From Sphingomonas crusticola (lineage in GTDB: Bacteria > Pseudomonadota > Alphaproteobacteria > Sphingomonadales > Sphingomonadaceae): a stretch of DNA of 64,000 bases. The first letter of the stretch is position 1. Every line of letters starts with the position of its first letter. Positions 53,881 to 64,000 of the stretch are shown here, one piece after another. The position numbers and the translations under genes were made by a program. The notes beneath the pieces were generated by a model that was given only the letters and a program-made list of their open reading frames with translations, ran no database searches and was not told where the DNA came from. The stretch is from NCBI RefSeq assembly GCF_003391115.1, contig NZ_QTJP01000001.1, forward strand, positions 2,316,501-2,380,500. The letters are read 5' to 3'.

Positions 53881-54625
53881 CCATTGCCCCCGGTGTCGAG
53901 GCTTGCGCGCGCCGTTGCGCCCGGGCCTCCGCGTGGCGGGTGATCGTAACCGGGATGCAGCACAAGACCGCGACCAGATAGCCGACATAGAACGCGTCGA
54001 TCGCCAGCAAGGCTGCCATCGCCGGCAACGGCTTGCCCAGGCTGAGGAAGTTCAGCGCATAATGGACCGCCATCGCGGGCAACATCGCGATCACGCCGAA
54101 CGGCAATGCCCACAGTAGATCGCGGCCGACGAGCCGGACCGAGCCGGAGGGGCTGGCATCGCCCTCGCCGAGGGGCGCGCGTGCGACCCATTGCGAGAGC
54201 AGGATGTTCAATATCAGCAGTAGGGGAAACGAGCCGAGCGCAAGCAATTGCCCGGTACGGCCGCCAACCAATTGAGGCACCCACAGGCCGAGCATATTGA
54301 CCACCACGCCGTAGATCAGCACCGGCACGTAACCGCGCACGCCCTCAGCCTGCCAAGCCCCGGCGCGTGCGCCGTCTCCCCACCATGCGAACCGCGCCAC
54401 CCAATAGCCGGGGAAGAGCAAGGCCACGACTTTGATCGAGCCGAAGAGCAGGCGCAGTCGGTCATTTTCCAGCGCCTTGGCATCCGCCACGCTGGAGAAC
54501 ATGCCGATCTTATATTCGACCACGTGCTGGACGAGCTCCGGCACGACCGGCACCAGGAACAATAGGGGGCAAGCGAGCACGAATGCGCCCGCGGTCCGAT
54601 AGGTATGGAACATCGCCTTGAGCAT
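53867..54625 (-). CDS. Hypothetical membrane protein, third gene of DUF2975 operon
   Basis: This is a 252-residue protein with about six membrane segments, for example AGAFVLACPLLFLVPVVPEL and LLALGSFPLLLILNILL. It ends with a basic cytoplasmic tail, TRHAEARAQRRAQA. It follows the XRE regulator by 4 bases and overlaps the convergent GT-C gene by 14. No family is recognised. It probably shares control with the DUF2975 and XRE genes. Confidence 0.65.
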   Translation of the reverse strand: MLKAMFHTYRTAGAFVLACPLLFLVPVVPELVQHVVEYKIGMFSSVADAKALENDRLRLLFGSIKVVALLFPGYWVARFAWWGDGARAGAWQAEGVRGYVPVLIYGVVVNMLGLWVPQLVGGRTGQLLALGSFPLLLILNILLSQWVARAPLGEGDASPSGSVRLVGRDLLWALPFGVIAMLPAMAVHYALNFLSLGKPLPAMAALLAIDAFYVGYLVAVLCCIPVTITRHAEARAQRRAQASTPGAMANAR

Positions 54626-54629
54626 CGCG

Positions 54630-54839
54630 TCACTCCTCGCGTGTGAAGATGATCAGTTCGCCAGGCTGGCAATCGAGTTCGCGGCAGATCGCCTCGAGAG
54701 TGGAGAAGCGGATCGCGCGCGCCTTGCCGGTCTTCAGGATCGACAGATTGGCGAGCGTGATATCGACGCGCTCCGCCAGTTCGGTGAGCGTCATCCGGCG
54801 CTGGTGCAGCAATTCGTCGAGCCGGATCTCCACCGGCAT
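54630..54839 (-). CDS. XRE/Cro-type helix-turn-helix regulator (YozG-like)
   Basis: This is a 69-residue regulator. RRMTLTELAERVDITLANLS carries the helix-turn-helix, followed by the acidic LEAICRELDCQPGELIIF that defines the YozG-type small regulators. These often sit next to DUF2975 membrane proteins and are thought to form a regulator/membrane-sensor pair. Its start overlaps the DUF2975 stop by one base. The operator upstream of the DUF2975 gene is its likely target. Confidence 0.93.
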   Translation of the reverse strand: MPVEIRLDELLHQRRMTLTELAERVDITLANLSILKTGKARAIRFSTLEAICRELDCQPGELIIFTREE

Positions 54840-55345
54840 CAGACGGTCCCCTCGATCTCGTCACGCATCTCCGCGCCCTGGCGGAAGACGCGCGCCAGGA
54901 TGAACAGCAGCAGCACCGCCAGCCACCCGGTGAGGCCAAAGCTCCACGGAATCGGTTTGTGCGCGATCGACCCGATGTGGAGCGCCAGCGCGCCGAAGCA
55001 GAGATCCAGAAGCTGAATGGCAAGTAGCGCCCAGGCGATATGGTGCAGCCGCGCCGCGTTCGCCAATTGGAATGGATCGCCGGCATCCAGCGTGGCCAGG
55101 ATCGCCAGCAGCCGCCGGAACAGGATGTCCACGGCAAAAACGACGGCTATGCCGATGGCAACCAGGCCTTCGACCGCGCGCAGGAGCGCGTGCTCATACC
55201 CCGGGTAGGCGTCGCGCATGATGACGTGGGTGGCAAATGGGGCCGTGCCAGTGGCGAGCAGTGCCAGCAACACGACTGCTCCGGCAAAGAACAACCAGTT
55301 CCCCGTGTTGAGTATCAGCAACAGCCAGCGCGACACCCGCAACAT
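54839..55345 (-). CDS. DUF2975 domain-containing membrane protein
   Basis: This is a 168-residue protein with four hydrophobic segments (LLILNTGNWLFFAGAVVLLAL, LRAVEGLVAIGIAVVFAVDIL, and two near the C-terminus). DUF2975 proteins are bacterial membrane proteins, commonly paired with an XRE regulator as here. It is the first gene of a three-gene operon. AAGGAGAAGG gives a strong ribosome site just before the ATG. Confidence 0.88.
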   Translation of the reverse strand: MLRVSRWLLLILNTGNWLFFAGAVVLLALLATGTAPFATHVIMRDAYPGYEHALLRAVEGLVAIGIAVVFAVDILFRRLLAILATLDAGDPFQLANAARLHHIAWALLAIQLLDLCFGALALHIGSIAHKPIPWSFGLTGWLAVLLLFILARVFRQGAEMRDEIEGTV

Positions 55346-55356
55346 CCGCCTTCTCC

Positions 55357-55388
55357 TTATCGATAATCAATATACAAGTTATCGATAG
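55357..55388. promoter_or_regulatory. Twin-site operator for the XRE/DUF2975 operon
   Basis: TTATCGATAA at 55357-55366 and TTATCGATAG at 55379-55388 are two nearly identical, self-palindromic sites 22 bases apart centre to centre, that is, two helical turns. They form an inverted repeat around TATAC, so they cover the likely leftward -10. Positions upstream of the DUF2975 start fit autorepression by the XRE protein. Confidence 0.6.
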
Positions 55389-55469
55389 TCGGCAAGAGGC
55401 TTCGATGGCAGCGCATTGCCACCGCGCCCACTCGCGCTAGACAGGACGTTCGCTACACAAGGGGAATAT

Positions 55470-56753
55470 ATGCCGCGCTTCGGATCTGCCGTGATGGCAT
55501 TGGTGCTGGCCGCAAGTTCGGGCCAGGCGGCGACGGTCGTCACCGCCGCGCATATGCTCGATCCTGCCAAAGGCGTGATCGTCGACAATCCGGTGATCGT
55601 GATCGGCGACGACGGCCGCGTGACGTCGCTCGTCTCGGGCAACGCTGCCCGGCCCAACATTCCGGCGGACGCCAAGCGGATCGACATGGGCGATGTCACC
55701 ATCCTGCCGGGGCTGATCGACATGCACGTCCACCTTACCAGCGATCCGACTTTGTCCGGCTATCAAGGCCTGGAATATACGGACAATTTCTGGACCGTGG
55801 TCGGCGTCGCCAATGCAAAGCGTACGCTCGAAGCGGGTTTCACGACGGTGCGCAACGTCGGCTCCGCCAATTATGACGACGTCGCGCTGAAGCAGGGGAT
55901 CGACCGCGGCTACGTACCGGGGCCGCGGATCGTGCCGGCGACCTATGCGATCGGCGTCACCGGCGGCCATTGCGACGCCACCGAATTCCCGCCCTCGGTG
56001 AAGGTGCCGACGCCCAACATCGCCAACAATCCTCAGGATTTCCGCGGCCTCGTCCGCACGCTGCGCAAGTATGGCGCCGAGGTGATCAAGGTGTGCATGA
56101 CAGGCGGCGTGCTGTCGAAGACGGACTCGGTCGGCGCGCAGCAGCTTTCCTTCGACGAGATCAAGGCGATCGTCGACGAGGCGCACATGCTCGGCATGCG
56201 GGTGGCGGTCCACGCCCACGGCACCGATGGCATCAACGATGCACTCCGTGCGGGCGTCGACACGGTCGAGCATGCCAGCCTCGCCAATGCCGAATCGTTC
56301 AAGCTCGCCAGGGCACATGGCGCCTGGTTCAGCATGGACATTTACGATGACGATTACATCCTGGCCGAAGGCGCCAAGAACGGCGTGTTCGCCGAGAGCC
56401 TGGCCAAGGAGAAGGAGATCGGCCGCAAGCAGCGCGAAACCTTCCGCGACGCCCATGCGGCAGGCGTGAAGATGGTGTTCGGAACCGACGGCGGCGTTTA
56501 TCCCAACGGCAATAACGCGCTGCAATTCGCCAAGATGGTGGAATGGGGCATGACGCCGGTCGAGGCAATCCGCGCCGCCACTTCGGAGGCCGCGATCGCG
56601 CTCAACCGCGTCAACGATGTCGGTCAGCTCACCCCCGGCCATTATGGCGACATCGTCGCGGTCGCCGGCGATCCGACCAGGGACGTCCGCCTGCTCGAAC
56701 ATCCTTCGTGGGTGCTCAAGGGTGGGCAGGTCGTCACCAGCCCCGCGCGCTGA
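55470..56753 (+). CDS. Secreted amidohydrolase family protein (imidazolonepropionase-like)
   Basis: This is a 427-residue protein. A signal peptide ends near SGQA. The metal site shows H86 and H88 in DMHVHLTS, a Lys in VIKVCMTGGV, His in VHAHGTDG and EHASLANAE, and Asp in FGTDGGVYP. This is the arrangement of Xaa-Pro dipeptidase/imidazolonepropionase-like hydrolases, which are common in sphingomonads. The substrate may be a dipeptide or a toxic amide. GGGGAA precedes the ATG. The stop overlaps the CDF start. Confidence 0.9.
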   Translation: MPRFGSAVMALVLAASSGQAATVVTAAHMLDPAKGVIVDNPVIVIGDDGRVTSLVSGNAARPNIPADAKRIDMGDVTILPGLIDMHVHLTSDPTLSGYQGLEYTDNFWTVVGVANAKRTLEAGFTTVRNVGSANYDDVALKQGIDRGYVPGPRIVPATYAIGVTGGHCDATEFPPSVKVPTPNIANNPQDFRGLVRTLRKYGAEVIKVCMTGGVLSKTDSVGAQQLSFDEIKAIVDEAHMLGMRVAVHAHGTDGINDALRAGVDTVEHASLANAESFKLARAHGAWFSMDIYDDDYILAEGAKNGVFAESLAKEKEIGRKQRETFRDAHAAGVKMVFGTDGGVYPNGNNALQFAKMVEWGMTPVEAIRAATSEAAIALNRVNDVGQLTPGHYGDIVAVAGDPTRDVRLLEHPSWVLKGGQVVTSPAR

Positions 56754-57682
56754 TGGCTGAGAGCAACAACAAGCTCGTCTTGCTGGCGGCGCTCGGCGCC
56801 AACCTCGGTATTGCCGTCGCCAAGTTCGTAGCGGCGGCATTTACCGGATCCTCGGCCATGCTGACCGAGGGCTTCCACTCGGTGGTCGATTCCACCAACC
56901 AGCTGCTGCTGCTTTATGGCGAGCGCGCGTCGCAGAAGCCGGCCGATGAGATCCATCCGCTCGGCTATGGGCGCGAGCTGTATTTCTGGAGCTTCGTGGT
57001 CGCGATCCTGATCTTCGCGACCGGCGCCGGTCTGTCGATCTACGAAGGCGTGCATCACATCATGGCGCCGGAGCCGATCGAGGATGCGACGATCGCCTAT
57101 GTCGTGCTCGGCGTCTCCTTCCTGCTGGAAGGCGCTTCCTGGCTGACAGCGTTGCGCGAGTTTCGCGTCACGCAGGGCGAGCTCGGCTGGTGGAAGGCGA
57201 TACGGCGATCCAAGGATCCGGCCACCTTCATCGTTCTGTTCGAGGATTCGGCCGCCATGTTTGGGCTGGTCGTGGCCGCGATCGGCGTGTTCCTGGCACA
57301 TTGGACCGGCAATCCGACCTGGGATGGAGCGGCCTCGGTCGTCATTGGGACAGCGCTCGCGATCGTCGCCTTCATGCTGGCGCGTGAATCGAAGGGCCTG
57401 CTGATCGGCGAGCGCGCCGACCCGCGCATGGTCGACGCCATCCGGGCCGCCTTCGACGATCGGCCGGAAGTCACCGGGGTGCAGGAGGTCATCACCATCC
57501 ACATCGCCCCGCAAAAGGTCTATGTTTCCGCCAGCGTCGATTTCGAGGATGATGTTCCGGTTGGCGCCATCGAGCGCCTGATCGCGGAGACAGAGGCATC
57601 GCTGCGTCAGGCCTGGCCGCAAATCACCAGCGTTTACATCAAGCCGAAGGCCGCGGTTCAGTCGGCCGGCACCACGATGTAA
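56753..57682 (+). CDS. Cation diffusion facilitator family transporter
   Basis: This is a 309-residue divalent metal exporter of the CDF family. Membrane helices include LVLLAALGANLGIAVAKF and FWSFVVAILIFATGAG. The site residues show HSVVDSTNQ and FEDSAAMFGL, each with the Asp of the metal pore, followed by a cytoplasmic C-terminal domain (EVITIHIAPQKVYVSASVDF). The likely substrate is zinc, iron or manganese. The TGATG overlap with the amidohydrolase stop suggests co-translation. It converges on the next gene with a 25-base overlap. Confidence 0.92.
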   Translation: MAESNNKLVLLAALGANLGIAVAKFVAAAFTGSSAMLTEGFHSVVDSTNQLLLLYGERASQKPADEIHPLGYGRELYFWSFVVAILIFATGAGLSIYEGVHHIMAPEPIEDATIAYVVLGVSFLLEGASWLTALREFRVTQGELGWWKAIRRSKDPATFIVLFEDSAAMFGLVVAAIGVFLAHWTGNPTWDGAASVVIGTALAIVAFMLARESKGLLIGERADPRMVDAIRAAFDDRPEVTGVQEVITIHIAPQKVYVSASVDFEDDVPVGAIERLIAETEASLRQAWPQITSVYIKPKAAVQSAGTTM

Positions 57683-59154
57683 AGATCGTCGGGCAGGACC
57701 TGCGCCACCCGATACCGCGTTTCCATCAGCCGGTAGAAATCGTCGGGCAGGCGACCGCGTCCGGCCATATAGCGATTGTCGCGCAGCTCGACGAACGCCC
57801 CGATCTGCTTGCGGGCGATCTGCTCGCGTAGCCCGATCGGATCGTGGCCTTTGCGTAATTTCTGCCCGTAATTGGAAACGTCGAGCGCATAGGGCTTGCC
57901 CGACCAATAGCATAAGGCCGGCCGCTCGCATGCCACCGCGCCGGGCTGGCGGGCGAGCAAGGCAATCGCCTGCTGCCAGCGTGCGTCGGTCTGCTTCATC
58001 GCAGAGGCTTCGCGCAGATTCTCCGGCGCCTTGCGCGCGACCCGCGCCGCCAGCGGGGCGACCATGACCGCCAGCACCGCAAGCCGCAGCCACACCGACC
58101 GTAGCCCGATCATCCCGCACGAGAGGACGATGCCGGCAAGGATCGTGAGCGCGATCGCGCCGTCGAAATGGGCATTTTGCGACACGCCGACGCCGAGCCG
58201 TTCGAAGATACCGACCAGGACCGCGATCGGCGCGAAGATGAGCAGCAAGGAGATGCGCGGATCGCGTGGGCGGGAATAAGCGAGTAGGCCCGCGAGCAGC
58301 ATCTCGGGCAAGGTATAGCTCACCGAATGAAGCGCACCGCCGATGAGCTTCACACTGACGATGCGCTGATGGTGGAGTACCTGGTCGAAAAAGGGATGGC
58401 CATAGATCAAGGCCAATGCCGCCAGCGCCGCACCGCCGGCGACGGCAGCGGTGACAAGCCAGATGGCCAGGCCGCGACGATGATAGAAAGCGAGCCAGAC
58501 CGTCGTCGCGATCGGCAGCGCCACCTGGTTATGCTTGATCAGGCCGCCCAGCAGCATCAGCAAGCAGGCTGCGACCAGTCGGGCGCGGGACGGCATCTCT
58601 GCCGTGCGTCCGATCAGGAGCAACAGGCTCGCCACCATCGGCGCTTCCGCCAGCCATTGCGGGTCGTCGGCAGCGAGATAACGCTGCGCGACCGTGGCGA
58701 TGATCAGCAGGAACACCGCCGCGGCGGCCGCGCCCCACCAGCGGGACCCGCCGAATCGCGCGATGATCCGTTCGATCAGCAGTGTCGTCGCGATGAGGCT
58801 GCCAAGACAGATGATTCGCCCGGCGATGATCGGATCGCCGATCAGCCGCCCGAATCCGCCGACAATGTAGAAGGACAGGGGCGGATAATTGTTGCTGATC
58901 GGCGATGCCGCATCGGTGTAGAGCGGCTGGCCGGCCAGCGCGCGTGCCGTCCAATAGGCGTTCCAGCCTTCGTTATTGTTCCACGACACGTGGAAAGGCA
59001 GTGCCGCGAGCGGCCAAGCAAATTGCACGGTGAGCGCGGCGAGAATTACTAGCCACAGCGCCGTAAACAGCCATCGCGGCGCTCTTCCAGCCGCTGGCTG
59101 AAATGGGTTTGTTTCGGCAGGGCTCGCGGCCGGCGCGGTAAGCAGTTCGGGCAT
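57658..59154 (-). CDS. GT39-like (GT-C) glycosyltransferase family membrane protein
   Basis: This is a 498-residue multi-spanning protein with about ten hydrophobic segments. The first outer loop SWNNNEGWNAYWTARAL has the Glu seen in GT-C catalytic loops; YPPLSFYIVGGF and LKQTDA-type loops follow. It is an ArnT/PMT-like transferase using a lipid-linked sugar; the target is unknown. The ATG at 59154 is preferred; an in-frame ATG at 59190 has no ribosome site. Confidence 0.75.
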   Translation of the reverse strand: MPELLTAPAASPAETNPFQPAAGRAPRWLFTALWLVILAALTVQFAWPLAALPFHVSWNNNEGWNAYWTARALAGQPLYTDAASPISNNYPPLSFYIVGGFGRLIGDPIIAGRIICLGSLIATTLLIERIIARFGGSRWWGAAAAAVFLLIIATVAQRYLAADDPQWLAEAPMVASLLLLIGRTAEMPSRARLVAACLLMLLGGLIKHNQVALPIATTVWLAFYHRRGLAIWLVTAAVAGGAALAALALIYGHPFFDQVLHHQRIVSVKLIGGALHSVSYTLPEMLLAGLLAYSRPRDPRISLLLIFAPIAVLVGIFERLGVGVSQNAHFDGAIALTILAGIVLSCGMIGLRSVWLRLAVLAVMVAPLAARVARKAPENLREASAMKQTDARWQQAIALLARQPGAVACERPALCYWSGKPYALDVSNYGQKLRKGHDPIGLREQIARKQIGAFVELRDNRYMAGRGRLPDDFYRLMETRYRVAQVLPDDLYIVVPAD

Positions 59155-59276
59155 TGGGGCCGCCTTGCCGCAGAAAGCTGCACGGTTCATGAACCAAGCA
59201 ATCGATCCATCTCGGGCCGATGGTTCGCGATGGCATGGATCAATCGCTGGTCCAAGGGTTTGCGGCCCTCCGACGG
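59155..59276. other. Gap between GT-C gene and str-operon promoter
   Basis: About 120 bases, probably holding the leftward promoter of the GT-C gene. No gene or repeat is seen. Confidence 0.4.
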
Positions 59277-59305
59277 TTGACCGACAGCGCTGCTCTCGAT
59301 ATAGG
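59277..59305 (+). promoter_or_regulatory. Likely str-operon (rpsL) promoter
   Basis: TTGACC at 59277-59282, a 17-base spacer, and TATAGG at 59300-59305. Each box is close to the sigma70 consensus, and the pair gives a leader of about 150 bases before rpsL. It is the best-matching promoter in the window. Confidence 0.65.
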
Positions 59306-59368
59306 GCGCGCCGTCCGCACGGCCCCTGGCCGGTGTCGGGCAGCATGAACATTGCCGGTGCCTGCCAT

Positions 59369-59399
59369 GGCCCGGGGGGTCTTAATGACCGCCGGGGCC
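59369..59399 (+). promoter_or_regulatory. Leader hairpin of the str operon
   Basis: GGCCCGGGGGGTC (59369-59381), loop TTAAT, GACCGCCGGGGCC (59387-59399): 11 of 13 positions pair. It lies in the rpsL leader. There is no T-run after it, so it is not a simple terminator; attenuation or ribosomal-protein binding is possible. Confidence 0.45.
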
Positions 59400-59462
59400 G
59401 TCGTGCATTTCGCGCGAACGTTTGGGCACGGTAAAGTAACCGCATGAAAGGTGAAGGCTTCA

Positions 59463-59834
59463 ATGCCGACGATTAACCAGTTGATCCGCAAGGGTCGTGA
59501 GCCGCAGATCGCCAAGTCCAAGGTGCCTGCGATGGAAAAGAACCCGCAGAAGCGTGGCGTTTGCACGCGCGTCTATACCACGACCCCGAAGAAGCCGAAC
59601 TCGGCTCTGCGCAAGGTTGCCAAGGTTCGCCTGACCAACCAGCGCGAAGTGATCAGCTACATTCCCGGCGAGGGCCACAACCTTCAGGAGCATTCGGTGG
59701 TCCTGATCCGCGGCGGTCGTGTGCGCGACCTTCCCGGTGTGCGTTATCACGTTCTGCGCGGCGTGCTGGACACGCAGGGTGTCAAGAACCGCAAGCAATC
59801 CCGCTCCAAGTACGGCGCCAAGCGTCCGAAGTAA
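59463..59834 (+). CDS. rpsL: 30S ribosomal protein S12
   Basis: This is a 123-residue decoding-site protein. The pattern is [34 protein letters not shown] (K43 conserved), [19 protein letters not shown] and the basic C-terminus. Position 88 is Arg (in RVRDLPGVR) instead of the usual Lys, the residue changed in some streptomycin-resistant mutants elsewhere. GTGAAGG precedes the ATG at 59463. It is the first gene of the str operon. Confidence 0.98.
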   Translation: MPTINQLIRKGREPQIAKSKVPAMEKNPQKRGVCTRVYTTTPKKPNSALRKVAKVRLTNQREVISYIPGEGHNLQEHSVVLIRGGRVRDLPGVRYHVLRGVLDTQGVKNRKQSRSKYGAKRPK

Positions 59835-59886
59835 GCCGATCGGCATATCGTTCGATCACCCGGCTGAAGTTTAGAGGAAGAAAAAG

Positions 59887-60357
59887 ATGGCTCGTCGTCG
59901 TCGTCCAGAAAAGCGCGAAATCCTGCCCGATCCCCGGTTCGGCGATGTCGTGCTGTCCAAGTTCATGAATTCCGTCATGCTCGACGGCAAGAAGTCCACC
60001 GCGGAGAGCATCGTCTATGGTGCGCTCGAGACGGTCGAGACGCGTGCCAAGCGCGAGCCGCTCGGCGTGTTCCATGATGCGCTCAACAATATCCGTCCGG
60101 GTATCGAAGTGCGCAGCCGCCGCGTCGGTGGCGCCACCTATCAGGTTCCGGTCGAGGTTCGCCCCGAGCGTAGCCAGGCATTGGCGATCCGCTGGCTGAT
60201 CACGGCCGCACGCGGCCGTTCGGAGCATACCATGTCGGCCCGCCTCTCGGGTGAGCTTATGGATGCCGCCAATAACCGCGGCAACGCGGTCAAGAAGCGC
60301 GAAGACACGCACCGCATGGCGGAAGCGAACCGCGCCTTCTCGCACTACCGCTGGTAA
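59887..60357 (+). CDS. rpsG: 30S ribosomal protein S7
   Basis: This is a 156-residue 16S rRNA-binding protein, the nucleating protein of the 30S head. It begins [20 protein letters not shown] and shows [35 protein letters not shown], and the C-terminal basic helix. AGAGGAAGAA precedes the ATG. It is 52 bases after rpsL in the usual str order. Confidence 0.98.
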   Translation: MARRRRPEKREILPDPRFGDVVLSKFMNSVMLDGKKSTAESIVYGALETVETRAKREPLGVFHDALNNIRPGIEVRSRRVGGATYQVPVEVRPERSQALAIRWLITAARGRSEHTMSARLSGELMDAANNRGNAVKKREDTHRMAEANRAFSHYRW

Positions 60358-60397
60358 GGCCGGACGCTCTAGCGCCCGCTTAAATCATACCTACATA

Positions 60398-60426
60398 GTG
60401 GGGAGCTGGATCGTCCGGCTCCCCAC
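60398..60426 (+). promoter_or_regulatory. Hairpin in rpsG-fusA gap
   Basis: GTGGGGAGC (60398-60406) and GCTCCCCAC (60418-60426) form a perfect 9-base stem with an 11-base loop. No T-run follows. It may serve RNA processing or S7-mediated translational control, which is known in the E. coli str operon though at another position. Confidence 0.4.
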
Positions 60427-60447
60427 ATCGCTAAGGAAGTTCACGTC

Positions 60448-62523
<2,076 letters not shown>

Positions 62524-62603
62524 GCCGAAAAAGCTGCTATTGGCGCGCTCCGCGAGCGGGGCGTGCCCCTTTCTCCCAATATTTCGAAGCAAGGTAGGAA
62601 ATC

Positions 62604-63794
62604 ATGGCTAAGGCTAAATTTGAGCGGACGAAGCCGCACTGCAACATCGGCACCATCGGCCACGTCGACCATGGCAAGACGTCGCTCACGGCCGCCATCA
62701 CCAAGGTTCTCGCCGAAACCGGCGGCGCGACCTTTGTAGACTATGCCAATATCGACAAGGCTCCCGAAGAGCGCGAGCGCGGCATCACCATCTCGACCGC
62801 ACACGTCGAGTATGAGACGCAGGCCCGCCACTATGCCCACGTCGATTGCCCGGGCCACGCCGATTATGTGAAGAACATGATCACCGGCGCTGCGCAGATG
62901 GACGGCGGCATCCTCGTCGTTTCGGCCACTGACGGCCCGATGCCGCAGACCCGCGAGCACATCCTGCTCGCACGCCAGGTCGGCGTGCCGCAGCTTGTCG
63001 TGTTCATGAACAAGGTCGACTTGGTCGACGACGCCGAGATCCTCGAGCTCGTCGAGCTGGAAATCCGCGAACTGCTGTCGTCCTACGACTTTGACGGCGA
63101 CAACATCCCCGTCATCCAGGGTTCGGCGGTTTGCGCACTCAACGGCACCAAGCCCGAGATCGGCCATGCTGCCGTGCTCAAGCTGATGGAAGCTGTCGAC
63201 ACGTTCATCCCGCAGCCCGATCGTCCGCTGGACAAGCCGTTCCTGATGCCGATCGAGGACGTGTTCTCGATCTCCGGTCGCGGCACGGTCGTCACCGGTC
63301 GCGTCGAGACGGGCGTCGTCAAGGTTGGCGAGGAAGTCGAGATTGTCGGTCTGACCGACACGAAAAAGACCGTCGTCACCGGCGTCGAAATGTTCCGCAA
63401 GCTGCTCGACAGCGGCCAGGCGGGCGACAATATCGGCGCGCTGCTGCGCGGCGTTGGCCGTGACGACGTTGAGCGTGGCCAGGTTCTCTGCAAGCCGGGT
63501 TCGATCAAGCCGCACACCGAATTCTCGTCGGAAGTCTACGTGCTGTCCAAGGAAGAGGGTGGCCGTCACACGCCATTCTTCGCCAACTACCGCCCGCAAT
63601 TCTACTTCCGCACGACCGACGTGACCGGCGAAGTCGTCCTCCCCGAGGGCACCGAGATGGTCATGCCGGGCGACAACGTGAAGCTGGGCGTCAAGCTCAT
63701 CGCGCCGATCGCGATGGAGCAGGGCCTGCGTTTCTCGATCCGCGAAGGCGGTCGTACCGTCGGCGCCGGGGTTGTCAGCTCGATCACCGCGTAA
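62604..63794 (+). CDS. tuf: Elongation factor Tu
   Basis: This is a 396-residue aminoacyl-tRNA carrier. The GTP motifs are [10 protein letters not shown] (G1), ERGITIS (G2), DCPGHADY (G3) and NKVD (G4), and domains II and III read [16 protein letters not shown] and [16 protein letters not shown] lies just before the ATG. An 80-base gap after fusA has a GC-rich hairpin-like stretch at about 62540-62570 but no T-run. A second tuf copy may exist elsewhere. Confidence 0.98.
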   Translation: MAKAKFERTKPHCNIGTIGHVDHGKTSLTAAITKVLAETGGATFVDYANIDKAPEERERGITISTAHVEYETQARHYAHVDCPGHADYVKNMITGAAQMDGGILVVSATDGPMPQTREHILLARQVGVPQLVVFMNKVDLVDDAEILELVELEIRELLSSYDFDGDNIPVIQGSAVCALNGTKPEIGHAAVLKLMEAVDTFIPQPDRPLDKPFLMPIEDVFSISGRGTVVTGRVETGVVKVGEEVEIVGLTDTKKTVVTGVEMFRKLLDSGQAGDNIGALLRGVGRDDVERGQVLCKPGSIKPHTEFSSEVYVLSKEEGGRHTPFFANYRPQFYFRTTDVTGEVVLPEGTEMVMPGDNVKLGVKLIAPIAMEQGLRFSIREGGRTVGAGVVSSITA

Positions 63795-63814
63795 TATAAG
63801 TACGTCATCGCAGC

Positions 63815-63854
63815 CGCCCGACTCCCTCTGCGGAGTCGGGCGGTTTGCTTTTTA
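63815..63854 (+). terminator. Strong intrinsic terminator after tuf
   Basis: CCGCCCGACTCC (63815-63826), a six-base loop, GGAGTCGGGCGG (63833-63844), then TTTGCTTTTT. The stem is perfect over 12 bases. It should end the str operon before rpsJ, unless read-through occurs. Confidence 0.93.
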
Positions 63855-63910
63855 TGAGAGGGGCGTACCTTTAGGGATCGCCCCCAGGCTCTTTCGCATC
63901 GGTAGGAACC

Positions 63911-64000
63911 ATGGACAGCAATATCCGCATTCGCCTGAAGGCGTTCGACCATCGCGTGCTCGATCAGGCAACCGGCGAGATCGCCGACACCGCCCGACGT
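63911..64000 (+). CDS. rpsJ: 30S ribosomal protein S10 (partial)
   Basis: This is the first 30 codons of S10 (NusE), beginning [20 protein letters not shown]; the rest lies beyond the window. GTAGGAACC precedes the ATG. The tuf-rpsJ order leads into the S10 operon, as usual. S10 is also part of the Nus antitermination complex. No clear promoter lies between the tuf terminator and this start. Confidence 0.95.
   Translation, partial: MDSNIRIRLKAFDHRVLDQATGEIADTARR

Overview
The window is a high-GC alphaproteobacterial chromosome segment, most likely from Sphingomonadales (Sphingomonas or a close relative). The evidence is the base composition, the many stop/start overlaps (ATGA, GTGA, TTGA), the leuS-lptE-holA and rpsL-rpsG-fusA-tuf-rpsJ gene orders, and two kinds of dispersed palindromic repeat that I associate with sphingomonads. 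No integrase, transposase, tRNA, rRNA or CRISPR array was recognised. The genus is an inference, not a proof.

Layout. 1-4820: housekeeping and small genes (DUF892, DUF1801, phosphoribosyltransferase, rsgA, an OmpA-family protein, an SDR). 4820-9960: a visibly AT-richer accessory island. It holds an m5C DNA methyltransferase on the plus strand and four minus-strand genes: an HNH protein with a duplicated winged-helix-like module, a Vsr mismatch endonuclease, an NgoMIV-type (GCCGGC) restriction endonuclease, and an uncharacterised PD-(D/E)XK protein. 9970-22250: two unknown genes, valS (interrupted in frame by two palindromic repeats), the ydbH-ynbE-ydbL envelope operon, PEBP, a PadR regulator with its operator, rarA, an MmcQ-like gene, lolA, and then a three-hairpin candidate small RNA. 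22250-28900: a carbohydrate cluster with a glycosyltransferase/UDP-galactopyranose mutase fusion and two GH1-like genes. One of the GH1-like genes carries a decayed sugar-nucleotide reductase-like tail.

28900-49870: core genes. These are xth-ribA-YkuD, YggS, a divergent ThiE-like protein, leuS-lptE-holA, a ClpP-like protein, the XpaC/TelA pair, typA, a PhyH oxygenase, a prenyl-cysteine methyltransferase-like enzyme, SET, EVE and hotdog thioesterases, a universal stress protein, and the pyruvate dehydrogenase E2 and E3 genes flanking a thioesterase. 49870-59160: an intergenic palindromic repeat, a GH3 glycosidase, two GT-C type membrane proteins, a DUF2975/XRE/membrane-protein operon with a twin-site operator, an amidohydrolase and a CDF transporter. 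59160-64000: the start of the str operon with a good sigma70-like promoter, a leader hairpin, rpsL, rpsG, fusA, tuf, a strong terminator and the first codons of rpsJ.

The most interesting items are: the restriction island as a possible multi-nuclease defence unit; the in-frame repeats inside the essential valS gene; the candidate small RNA after lolA; and arginine at position 88 of ribosomal protein S12, a position tied to streptomycin resistance in other bacteria.
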